DNA of 64,000 nt from Azospirillaceae bacterium (GTDB lineage: Bacteria; Pseudomonadota; Alphaproteobacteria; Azospirillales; Azospirillaceae), in assembly GCA_028283825.1 (NCBI GenBank), contig JAPWJW010000001.1, positions 62,001-126,000 on the forward strand. Reading direction: 5' to 3'. A model generated the notes under the pieces. That model was not told the DNA's origin and searched no databases. It worked only from the letters and a program-made list of their open reading frames with translations. Below, piece by piece: positions 11,701 through 19,254 of this stretch. Positions within the stretch are counted from its first letter, which is position 1; every line of letters starts with the position of its first letter. The translations under genes and the position numbers were made by a program.

Positions 11701-14700
11701 TGCAACAGGGCCGCGACACCTTCGCCCACCGCGCCGCGTTGGTGGTGCGCACCGGCGCCAATGTGGGTGAGGCCTTAGCACAGGCGCCGCGCGCCCATGT
11801 CCGGCCGGCGGCGGGCGAAGTGCTGGACGTGGCCTTCCTGTTCCCCGGCCAGGGGGCGCAGCATCCCGACATGCTGCTGGACCTGTACAGTACCTGGCCC
11901 GAGTTCCGCCGCGACATCGACCAGGGGCTGGACCTGCTGGCGGCCCTGGACGGCACGCCGGCCGCCGCGTTGCGGGCCATGTTGTACCCGGTGGCAGAGC
12001 GGCGGGAGGAGGCGCGGACCTTCCTGGGCAAGACCCGCCACACCCAGCCTTTCCTGTTCATCATGGAACACGCGTTGGCCCGGCAGTGGCAGCGCGTGGG
12101 CGTGGAACCGGATGCCTTGATGGGGCACAGCGTCGGCGAATACGTGGCGGCCTGCCTGGCCGGCGTGTTCACCTACGAGGATGCCTTGCGCCTGGTGGCG
12201 GCGCGCGGCCGCCTGATGCAGGACCTGCCGGCCGGCGCCATGCTGGCGGTGAATCTGCCCGTCGCGGACATCCATCCCTATCTCTCCGAAGCCGTCTGCC
12301 TGGCGGGCGACAACGGCCCCACCCAATGCGCGCTGTCCGGCCCGTTTGACGCCATTGCCGCCGTGGCCGCCACACTGGCGGAGCGTGGCGTGACCACGCA
12401 TGCGCTGGCGACATCACACGCCTTCCACTCATCCATGATGGACCCTATCCTGGACACCTTCCGCCGGGTGGTGGCGGGCGTGACACGGCAAGCGCCGCGC
12501 ATCCCGGTCATCTCCTGCCTGACAGGCGACTGGCTGACAGCGGAACAGGCGACCGATCCGGATTACTGGGTGCGGCAGTTGCGCGGTGCGGTGCAGTTCC
12601 GCCAGGGCGTGGAGACGCTGAAGGCCGTCCCCGGCCGGCTGATGCTGGAGGTGGGTCCGGGCCGGGCACTGAGCGCCCAGGCGCAGCGCATCGTCGGGCG
12701 CGATGGCCCTGTCATCCTGGCCACCGCCCGGCGGGAGACGGAAAAGCGTGACGACCGCGAGGCCTGGCTGACCGCCCTGGCCGGCCTGTGGCTGGCGGGC
12801 GTCGAGGTCCGCTGGCTCGCCATCGCCGGCGCGCGGCGCATCCCCCTGCCGCTTTATCCCTTCGACCGGCAACGCTATTGGGTGGAACCGGCCGCCAACC
12901 GGCCCGCGCTGGCAAACCCGATGCGGGCGGACGCCGCCAACCGCTTCTACACCCCGCGCTGGACGCCCACGCCCCTGCCGTCCGCCTCGGTACCGGTGAA
13001 CGACGGCCTGACCCTGGTCTTCGCCGATGGTGCCGGCGTGGCCGACCGGCTGGCGGCCCGCCTGGGTGCCGGCACGGTGGTGGTCGACATGGGCGACCAG
13101 CCGCATGACCCGGCGGCCTACGCCGCCCTGCTGGCCCGGATGCGGTCCCAAGGTACCTTGCACCGCATCATCCACGCGGCCTGCCTGGGCGTCCCGTCCG
13201 AGCGTGTGCGCACCATGGGCCTGGAAAGCCTGCTGTTCCTGGGCCAGGCCCTGGCCCAGGCGCCGGATCCGGTGCAACTGTTCATCGTCGCGGCCGGCGT
13301 TCAGGACGTGGCAGGTGATCCGCCGGGGCCGTCGGAGGCGGCGCTGCTGATGGGCCCCGCCCTGGTCCTGCCGCGCGAATGTCCCTGGGTCGACTGCCGG
13401 CTGGTCGACATCGTGCACGGCAGCGCCACGCCGGACCAGACCGCCGGTCGTATCGTGGATGAGATGGCCGACCCGCGCGGCGACCGGCTGGTGGCCTATC
13501 GCCACAACCGCCGCTGGGTGCGTGATTTCCAGCCGCTGGCGATCCCGGATGCGGCGCCGGGGCCGTTGCGCCAAAAGGGTGTCTACCTGATCACCGGCGG
13601 TCTGGGCGGTATCGGCCTGACCATCGCCCGGGCACTGGCCCAGCGCTGCCAAGCGCGGCTGGTGCTGTGCGGCCGCACCCTGCCGGGGTCGGACGATCCG
13701 CGCCAGGACACCCTGCGCCGGATCCGCGAGACCGGAGCGGAGGTCACGGTGGTTGCCGCCGACGTAACCAACGCGGAAGACATGGAGCGCCTGGTCGCCG
13801 ACATCCTGGCCCGGCACGGCGCCCTGCACGGCGTCATCCATGCCGCCGGTCTGGCCGCCCACGGCGCCCTGACCGCCAAGACCACGGCCGGCATGGCAAC
13901 CGTGCTGGCGCCCAAGGTGGACGGCACGCTGGCGCTGGCCGACGCCATTGCCGACGTGCCGCTGGACTTCCTGGCCCTGTTCTCCTCCAGCAGCGCCGTC
14001 CTGGGTGCGGCGGGCCTGATGGACTACGCCGCCGCCAACGCCTTCCTGGACACCTTCGCCCACCGGCGCAGTGCCGCCGGCCTGCCCACGGTGGCCATCG
14101 GCTGGGATGCGTGGGCGGATGTGGGCATGGCGCAAGGCGCCTTCACCGGCACGGTCAGCGCCCGCCAGGCGGCCCAGGCCCTGACGGCGGAAGAGGGCGT
14201 GGACGCCTTCCTCCGCATCCTGGGCCAAGGCGGCCTGCCGCACATCGTGGTATCGCCCACCGACCTGAACGCCATGCTGGCCGACATCGCCGCCGCCGGC
14301 CGCGCGGACGGGACACCGGCGACAGCGGTGGCCCCCTCTTATGAACGCCCGGAACTGGCCACCAGCTTCATCATGCCGTCCACGCCGACCCAGCGGCAGG
14401 TGGCGGCGCTGTGGCAGGAGATCCTGGGCATCCGCAACGTGGGCATCCACGACAACTTCTTCGATCTGGGTGGCGACAGCCTGGTGGGCGCCAAGCTGGT
14501 GGCGCGGCTGAACCGCACCTTCGATGCCAGCTTGCCGGCCGTCGTGCTGTATGAAGCATCAACGGTGGCGGCGCTGGCCGACCGGCTGGACGCGGCCAAG
14601 GCACCGCAACGGCCGGTGGCCGTGGCGGAAACGATCGTGCATGAGGCCGACGGGCGGGACAGCCGCCGCGCGCGCCGCGACAGGAAACGGGACGATTTCT

Positions 14701-14705
14701 TCTGA
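2727..14705 (+). CDS. Hybrid PKS-NRPS, 3992 aa: KS-DH-KR-ACP-C-A-T-KS-AT-KR-T
   Basis: Starts with a charged helical docking segment (residues about 12-40). Module 1: KS (48-475; Cys222 in DTACSSS), DH (628-905; His663 in HRVFGQPVVP), KR (about 920-1340, LDD B-type), ACP (Ser1395). There is no AT: only about 150 linker residues separate KS and DH. Module 2: C (about 1452-1890; HHIAIDVWS), A (1912-2410; FTSGTTGTPKG, NVYGPTE, YRTGD), T (FFDLGGTSL). Pocket residues read by eye are D-P-T-F-I-G-V-V-L-K, which I cannot assign to an amino acid. Module 3: KS (2515-2945; Cys2691 in QTACSTS), AT (3032-3340; GQGAQ, Ser3135 in GHSVGE, HAFH, hence malonyl-CoA), KR without LDD, T (FFDLGGDSL). The basic C-terminal tail (RRARRDRKRDDFF) could pair with the acidic start of the next protein. 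Stop overlaps the next ATG. Adds two ketide units around one amino acid. Confidence 0.95.
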   Translation: MTEGPGTAPELASAQETIKRLYRALKAEKQQRESLEAKQAPTSGDRQEPIAIIGMACRFPGGANDPDAFWRLLDGGVDAVGTVPADRWDAAAYLDPDGTVPGTMHTAQGGFLDVALDQFDYPFFRLSPKEARALDPQQRLLLEIAWEALESAGIVPATLKRSRTGVFVGLSGDDYTLAHRHSADLSRIDAYSITGSTPSTAAGRIAYFLGLEGPAIPVDTACSSSLVAFHLACQSLRAGETDLGLVGGVNLILAPATHVCFSRLQAISPDGRCKSFAATANGYGRGEGGGMVVLKRLADARRDGDPILAVVKATAVNQDGASNGFTAPNGAAQKRLLREALDKAGLVPADIQYVETHGTGTPLGDPIEADALADALCQGRDAAHPLVLGAVKSNIGHLEAAAGMAGVLKVLLALRHGRIPPNLHFTDPNPLIPWDSAGLAVPTNAVPWPTGDSARHAGISSFGFSGTNAHVILGEPPVAPVATAPAAGPALLCLSARTPAALRETALRVQAHLAALPTGTGIHDICATALHHRSAFTHRLAVAGTDARGLAHALDAWLRDGTVAGHAAAVAYVAGAEPDAAALGLDGPYRRVDLPTTAFDPQPCHFGQPGGPLVPLPAPTATGHAIREASHPLLGRQWRSPLLNDTLWEVAVGLGSHPLFRDHRVFGQPVVPAAAYLSMMLAAASRHLPGRPLALENVAFPAALALPETGSVTLHLRLRPLDGEGERAELRLVRLTDTGAVTHATAILVPAAVEDLATDTPAARWDGWSETLDALFDAQGDRLTLGPAFRRAGTARRAGDDALARLDAASADDAAWAPGPHPGLIDAGLQLLPALWQGGGDAALVPVGVDRVTWSGQAGTVAWAAATLRDAGDGLPGGDIRLLDAGGHAQLVLRGLRGEALSADALRRAIGLNDTSGGTAATCYRIAWHPAPTTAERPAGRWIVLPHAGLPAEAFPDAVRVKDEAALAAVATDADAILDLRALDGGADLALAAPALRLAQTLARLPTPPRLWIATRGAQAATPIDAPDPFQAALWGLGRSLAVEQPQLWGGLIDLPAALGTVAWDRLADLLAPGELALRDDTVLAPGLAAASPADQRFEPRADATYLITGGLGALGLDLAEGLVQRGARHLALLGRTGPSLMAQARLDALAASGAHVLVLAADVADATSLGSALARIRAEMPPLAGFFHLAGQLDDGLLADQTPERLAQTMAAKAGGAWTLHELTRDLVLDVAVFFASAAGVLGAAAQTNYAAANAFLDALAARRRQMGLAGTSLAWGPWAGIGMATDGKAATNLAALGFSPLASTQALAAMDRVLVAGWPQATILAVDWARYARSLPAKASPTLLHGLLPAGQVTAAPADLGAFLAATAAEVLGAAPGTAIDPAQDLFELGLDSLMALRLRNAIEARLGISLPATILFDHPTLAGLAQALGKPAAPTIVPEPAQTAADPAALSAGQKGLWFLQQLAPDSAAFHTCFTARIRSVLDVEALQRAFRRVLDRHPGLSARFSAPDGVPRQDPVPADHFVIETYEAPADPDALRAAVDAAYRRPFRLEDGPPLRVALWRGAEDDHVLLIAVHHIAIDVWSFELLLDAVKAAYAAERDGTAAPTPPGRPYADFIAWQQDLLTGPRGAALRGYWREQLADAPAAGEPPLATRSQGATALAGRSLHFTLGADTTAALERMGQEQGVTLNMTLLAAWLMLVGRLTGQQDVVAGTPALGRSERAWAQSLGFFVNVLPIRASLTGTWPDLLRQVRRTLLDAITHQDLPFAEIAAQAPAVEHAGPHPLFTTLFHLRNLEDMGPLGNAFIPGRTGRIPFGPLEIEPYFLDQQEGQYPLTMEWFKADGDLHGVLKYDTAFYDAADAARIAEHYRVALAGLVNQPDTPVTAIDLLTDDDRATLAAWNDTTRDNPAACIHHLIATQAARTPDAPALLSGEAVLSYAALDRRANALAHTLATRGVGPGTLVGLCLERSTALVVGVLAVLKAGGAYVPLSPDDPADRLTALAQDAGLAQILVQPDRRDRFAGLDDDRVLVLADTGTERTDAPPAAVTPDDLAYVLFTSGTTGTPKGVMVPHGAVTNLLAWCQDSWALAADDALLQRTPLTFDPSVTEMFWPLTTGARLVLAGPDDHRDPGAQVALIRHHRVTALFTVPSQWHTLLEEPGIAACDTLRLVISGGETLAASLIGRFQATLPRATLVNVYGPTEATVLVSAWPCPPRPDDAAVCIGAPIANTRLYVLDEGLAPVPPGVAGDLYIAGSCLARGYLNRPDLTDAAFIKDPAVPGGRMYRTGDRACLAPDADGRLSLRFLGRIDQQVKLRGMRLEIGEVEAALRLYPAVAAAAVRVVTPPSGEAMLGACLVPAAGATIAPEDTAAFLTGRLPGWMVPRVWITLPTLPLTAHDKVDGAALDRHLRLALSQRTADPSPAAPVALGAMERTVARIWCDLLNLPAVGRNDHFFDLGGTSLMLARVRRRLQDAGLGDVPIAELFRHPTVAGLAAHLGGKSASAAPVTVAPRAKAGDHAVAVIGFAARFPGAPDVETFWDNLLRGVESIRRFTRADLLAAGAPAALVDDPAYVPANGVLDGVEDFDAGFFGYSPREAETLDPQQRLFLETVWHALEHGGYGRRGLAERVGVYAGSEISNYLLFNLADRLDPTDMNGGYALSLANDKDFLATRAAYTLDLRGPAMTVQTACSTSLAAVAMACDALVSGHCEMALAGGVSIQLPQIQGYRHREGMVASADGHCRPFDAAASGTVNGNGVGVVLLKPLVQARADGDTVHAVLKGWAVNNDGSHKLGYTAPNADAQARVLASAWGHAGVRPDELGYVEAHGTGTPLGDPIEVTGLVQAWGDQPRSTAPCLLGSVKGNIGHLGAASGIAGLIKAVLTVREGQIPPSLHLDTPNPKIPFAGSPFAVNGALRAWPGAGIRRAGVSSFGIGGTNVHVVVEQAPITAPAAPEDGWYLLPISAGSATGLDAALRALAAAKAPALADIAHTLQQGRDTFAHRAALVVRTGANVGEALAQAPRAHVRPAAGEVLDVAFLFPGQGAQHPDMLLDLYSTWPEFRRDIDQGLDLLAALDGTPAAALRAMLYPVAERREEARTFLGKTRHTQPFLFIMEHALARQWQRVGVEPDALMGHSVGEYVAACLAGVFTYEDALRLVAARGRLMQDLPAGAMLAVNLPVADIHPYLSEAVCLAGDNGPTQCALSGPFDAIAAVAATLAERGVTTHALATSHAFHSSMMDPILDTFRRVVAGVTRQAPRIPVISCLTGDWLTAEQATDPDYWVRQLRGAVQFRQGVETLKAVPGRLMLEVGPGRALSAQAQRIVGRDGPVILATARRETEKRDDREAWLTALAGLWLAGVEVRWLAIAGARRIPLPLYPFDRQRYWVEPAANRPALANPMRADAANRFYTPRWTPTPLPSASVPVNDGLTLVFADGAGVADRLAARLGAGTVVVDMGDQPHDPAAYAALLARMRSQGTLHRIIHAACLGVPSERVRTMGLESLLFLGQALAQAPDPVQLFIVAAGVQDVAGDPPGPSEAALLMGPALVLPRECPWVDCRLVDIVHGSATPDQTAGRIVDEMADPRGDRLVAYRHNRRWVRDFQPLAIPDAAPGPLRQKGVYLITGGLGGIGLTIARALAQRCQARLVLCGRTLPGSDDPRQDTLRRIRETGAEVTVVAADVTNAEDMERLVADILARHGALHGVIHAAGLAAHGALTAKTTAGMATVLAPKVDGTLALADAIADVPLDFLALFSSSSAVLGAAGLMDYAAANAFLDTFAHRRSAAGLPTVAIGWDAWADVGMAQGAFTGTVSARQAAQALTAEEGVDAFLRILGQGGLPHIVVSPTDLNAMLADIAAAGRADGTPATAVAPSYERPELATSFIMPSTPTQRQVAALWQEILGIRNVGIHDNFFDLGGDSLVGAKLVARLNRTFDASLPAVVLYEASTVAALADRLDAAKAPQRPVAVAETIVHEADGRDSRRARRDRKRDDFF

Positions 14706-17700
14706 TGGGCATTGAGAACGACAACAACGACCTGGACGGCGCCATCGCCATCATCGGCATGGGCCTGCGCGTGCCCGGCGCCGACACGGCCGAGGGGTTC
14801 TGGCGCAACCTGTCCCAGGGCGTGTGCTCCATCACCCGCTTCACGCCCGATCAGCTGCGCGCCGCCGGCGTGCCGGAGGCGGAATACAGCCGCCCCGACT
14901 ATGTGCCCGTAGGCGGCATCCTGCCCGATGTCGATCATTTCGATGCCGGTTTCTTTGGCTTCACCCCGCGTGAAGCGGAATGCCTGGCGCCACAGAACCG
15001 CCTGCTGTTCGAATGCTGCTGGGAAGCGCTGGAGGATGCCGGCTACGACCCCAAGGGCACGCCCGGCCGCACCGGCCTGTTCTTCGGCCAGAGCCTGAAC
15101 AGCTATTGGCAGAACAACGTCGAACCCAACCTGACGGCCCTGGACGTCGGCCTGGATTTCTTCGCCAATCCGGATTTCCTCAGCACCGGCATCGCCTACA
15201 AGCTGGATTTGCGCGGGCCGGCCCTGACGGTGCAGTCCTTCTGCTCCACCTCCCTGCTGGCGGTGCATCTGGCCCGCCAGAGCCTGCTGGAAGGGGAGTG
15301 CGACATGGCGCTGGCCGGCGGCGCCTCGGTGCGCATTCCGCAGGCCCAGGGCTATATCCACATGCCCGACAGCCTGTATTCGCCCGACGGCGTGGTGCGC
15401 GCGTTCGACGCCGGCGCCAACGGCACGCTGTTCAGCAACGGCGTGGGCACCGTGCTGCTGAAACGACTGGACGATGCGCTGGAGGATGGCGACCGCATCG
15501 TCGCGCGATCATCCGGGGATCGGCCGCCAACAACGACGGCGGCCGCAAAGCCGGGTACAACGCCCCCAGCGTGGACGGCCAGGCCCGCGCCGTGGCCCAG
15601 GCCCTGCGCGACGCCGGCGTGGCCGCCGACAGCATCGGCTACGTCGAATGCCACGGCACCGGCACCCTGTTGGGCGACCCGATCGAGGTGGCCGCCATCA
15701 CCAAGGCCCACCGCGCCTTCACCGACCGGCGGGGCTATTGCGCCATCGGCTCGGTCAAGCCCAACATCGGCCACGCCGACCGCGCCTCGGGCGTCGTCGG
15801 CCTGATCAAGGCGGCGCTGGCCTTGCGCCACCGCACCCTGCCCGGCCTGCTGAACTACCGCAGCCCCAATCCGCGCCTGGAGTTGGCGGACAGCCCCTTC
15901 TACATCAATGCCGAGACGCGCCCCTGGGAAGCGGCAGACGGCCCCCGCCGTGCCGGTGTGACCTCACTGGGTTATGGTGGCACCAACGTCCACCTGGTGC
16001 TGGAGGAGGCGCCATCCCAGCCGGCGCCTTCCAGCACGGGAACGCCCCAGGCCATCGTCCTGTCGGCCCGCAGCGCCGCCGCCCTGGCCGCCGCCAGCCA
16101 CCGGCTGGCCAATCATCTGGAGACCAACCCCGATCTGCCCCTGGATGCCGTCGCCCACACGCTGCAGGCCGGTCGCCACGGTTTCAACCACCGCCGGGCG
16201 GTGGTGGGCGCCAGCACCGCCGAGATCATCGCGAAACTGCGTCAGGCGGACGGCGGCCGTGAGGTCACGGTGCGCAACCCGCCTGTCCACCTGGTGCTGA
16301 TCGGCGCGTCCCCGGACCAAGCGGCCGCCCAGATCCGGGCTGTCATAGCCTGGGGTGTCACCCCCGCCAGCCTGGCGGGCGAGGGTGCCGACCGCGTGGC
16401 GGCGGCACTGGAACCGGCGGCCATTCCCGTCCGGTCGGCTGATGCGCCGATTGAGGCGGGCGACATCCGGCTGGATATCGGCACTGGCACCTCAGCCCAG
16501 CTGTTGGCCGACTTGTGGCTGGCCGGCGTCACGCCGGACTGGCGGGCCGTGTGGGACGATGCACCGCCCGCGCGCCTGGCCCTGCCCACCTACCCCTTCG
16601 AACGGGAACAGTATTGGCTGGACGGCCGTCAGGAACGCGCCGTAGAGACCTCCACAACCCCCATCCCTGTGCCAGTGGAGGAAGCCCCGCCCGCCTTCCA
16701 GGTGCCATCCTGGCGCCGCCTGCCGCCGCTGACGGGAAGCGCCGGGCCCGCGCGCTGCCGCATCGTCGTGCTGGATGAAGCGGGCCTGGGTGATGGCCTG
16801 GCCGATGCCCTGGAAACGCTGGGCGACACCGTCATCCGTATCGCCCCCGGTACCGCCACCACCAACCCGGCGGAACGACGCTACACCGTGGACGCCACCC
16901 GGGCGGATCAGCTGGACGCCCTGCTGAACCGTCTGAAGATCTGGGGGCCCACCGGCCTGGTACTGTGCGCGCCCACACCGGTGGCGGACCCCGCCGAGGC
17001 GGCCCTGGCGGCCTTCAACGACCTGCATCGCTGGATCCGGGCCCTGGATGGCGTCTGGCCGGGCAAGCCCTGGGGCCTGACCGTGGCGGCCCCTGGCCTG
17101 TTCCAGGTCACCGGGAGCGACACGACGGTGCCCGCGTCGGCCGTGCTGACGGCGCTGACTGCCGTGGCGGCGCAGGAATATCCCCATCTGACCTGCCGGG
17201 TTATCGACGCCGGCGGGCCAGCCGCGACACTGGCGGCCGAGATCCGCCAGGGCGATGGTGCCACCGTGGCGTTGCGCGGCCCCCACCGCTGGGCCCCCAC
17301 GCAGGAAGCGGTGGAAATCACGGAGGAGGGGCCGGCGGCCCTGGCCCACCGGTTGCGACCCGGCGGCGCCTATCTCATCACCGGCGGGCTGGGTGGCATC
17401 GGCTATACCCTGGCCAGCCACCTGGCCGGCACCTTGGGCGCCCGCCTGGCCCTGGTGTCGCGCACCGTTCCGGCGGCCGGCGAGACCAATGACAAGGCCC
17501 GCCGCCTGGCGGCGCTGACCGCCCAGGGTGCCGAGGTCCTGGCGCTGGCCGCCGACACCGGCGACGCCGCACAACTGGCCCGCGCCGTGGCGGAGGCCCG
17601 CGCCCGTTTCGGTCATATCGACGGCGTCATCCATGCCGCGGGCCTGCCCGGCGCCACGACCCTGGATCGGCTGACGGCGAATGACGCCCGCGCCGTGCTG

Positions 17701-19254
17701 GCGCCCAAGGTGGCAGGTGCAGCCGCCCTGATCGACCTACTGCGGGACGATCCGCCGGACTTCCTGGTCTTCTGTTCCTCCCTTGCCGCCGTGCGGCCCA
17801 CAGTGGGCCAGGGGCACTATGCCGCCGCCAACGCCGTGCTGGACGCCCTGGCCCAGACGCCCGGCCTGCCCATGCCCATCCTGTCGGTGAACTGGAATTC
17901 CTGGCGCACGGTGGGCATGGCCCAGGACATCTGGAACCGCCAGGCCACCGCCACGCCGTTGGACCACCGGTGGTTCCGGGAAAGCGTACGCATGCCGGAT
18001 GGGGAGGTGCGCTTCCACGCCCGCCTGGACGGGCGGACCGACTGGCTGTTGGCCGACCACTGCCTGGCCGGCCGCCCCACCGTGCCCGGCACCGGCATCC
18101 TGGACCTGATCCTGCAAGCCCACGCGCTGCACCAGGGCGGCGACTTCCGTCCGGTTGAGGTGCGCGACCTGGCCTTCCAGCGGCCGCTGGCCACCGACAC
18201 CACCGTCGATGTGCGCATCGGCTTCGTGCCGCTGGCCGATGGCCTGTCGGTGTGGGTGGAAAGCGTGGCGCCGGATGCCGAGCCCGTGCTGCACGCCCAC
18301 GCCACCCTGCACGCCTTGGCCGCCATTGCGGAAACGGTGGCGGTGACGCCCGGGGCGCAGACTCACACCCTGCCCGACCGCGCGCCCGATGGCCTGCACC
18401 TGGGTGACCGCTGGCGCTGCCTGACCCGCCTGACCAGCGGTGACGGGCGTAGCGTGGCGGATCTGTCCCTGCCCGCCGCCTTCCAGGCCGACCTGGCCGC
18501 GACTGTGCTGCACCCGGCAGTGGCGGACATCGCCTTCAGCATTCATCACCACCTGCGCCACGATGGCGCCCCAGCCCTGCCGGTGGGCTATCGCCGCCTG
18601 CGGGTGTTCGCCCCCCTGGGCGCCGACATCGTCAGCGTCGCGGCCAAAGCCCCGACCGACGGCTGGACCGAATGGACGGTGGCCCTGGCTGACCGGACGG
18701 GCCGCGTGCGGGTGGCGGTGGAGGGTTTCGCCCTGGCGGCACCGGACAGCGTCCAGTCGCCCCCCCCACCCCGCATCCAAGCCGACGGCGTGCACGGCAA
18801 CCCGTTCGAGGCCGACAGCATCACGCCGGCTGAAGGCATCGCCATCTTCCGCGCCCTGCCCTTGGGCCTGACCTCCCAGCTGATGGTGTCGCGCGGCCGG
18901 TCCGCCCCCGTGCCCAAGGCCACGGCGGCCGAACCGGCCTCCACCCAGCCACCGGCGGCCCAGCCGCGGGATGAAGCGGCGGTGCGCGCGGCCCTGGCCA
19001 CCCTGTGGCAACGCATCCTGGGTGGCGGCGTGCCGTCAGCGGACGCGCATTTCTTTGAGCTGGGCGGCAACTCGCTGGGCGCCACCCGGGTGCTGTCGCA
19101 CATCCGCGAGGTCTACGGCGTCACCCTGGGCATCAAGGACTTCTTCGCCGACCCCACCCTCACCGCCTTGGCCCGGCGCATCGCCGGCACCGGCACGCCC
19201 GCCGCTGTCCCTGTCCCCGATGAGAGCGACGACCGGGAAGAGGGGGTGCTGTGA
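14705..19254 (+). CDS. PKS module KS-(AT remnant)-KR-DH-T, broken by a one-base frameshift at about 15505
   Basis: ATG at 14705 overlaps the previous stop region. The KS begins in one frame (IAIIGMGLRVPG; active Cys in QSFCSTS) to about 15503, and continues without loss of alignment in the -1 frame (GSAANNDGG..., VECHGTGT, KPNIGHA). Adding one base near 15505 restores about 1516 residues. After the KS only about 90 residues resemble an AT (about 16281-16560); GQGxQ, GHSxGE and HAFH are absent. Then comes KR (GGLGGIG near 17390; Ser and Tyr kept), a dehydratase C-terminal to the KR (HCLAGRPTVPG near 18058; HPAVADIAF near 18515) and a carrier domain (FFELGGNSL near 19060). The DH-after-KR order is unusual. 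The module would need malonyl loading in trans. Frameshift could be a sequencing error or a real lesion; if real, the line is interrupted here. Confidence 0.85.
15503..15507 (+). other. Frameshift site (apparent one-base deletion) inside the KS
   Basis: The run GTCGCGCGATCATC reads I-V-A-R-S in the upstream frame, where the KS homology stops, and A-I-I-R-G-S in the downstream frame, where it resumes. A KS would normally read through as I-V-A-A-I-I-R-G-S, which needs GCGGCG instead of GCGCG. No slippery heptamer or following pseudoknot is evident, so programmed shifting is unlikely. Confidence 0.8.
16281..16560 (+). other. Vestigial acyltransferase domain
   Basis: Between the KS tail (GYGGTNVHLVLEE) and the post-AT linker (LALPTYPFEREQYWL) about 90 residues remain where a working AT has about 300. 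The start (VHLVLIGASPDQ) sits where FPGQGxQ is expected, and LDIGTG sits where the closing LEVGPG is expected. The nucleophile loop GHSxGE and the specificity motif HAFH are missing, as if the core had been excised in frame. I read it as non-functional. Confidence 0.7.

Noticed and set aside
15495-15515. Programmed ribosomal frameshift in the KS
   Set aside because: No slippery heptamer, no evident stimulatory structure, and no known precedent inside a KS; a one-base deletion or sequencing error explains it better.
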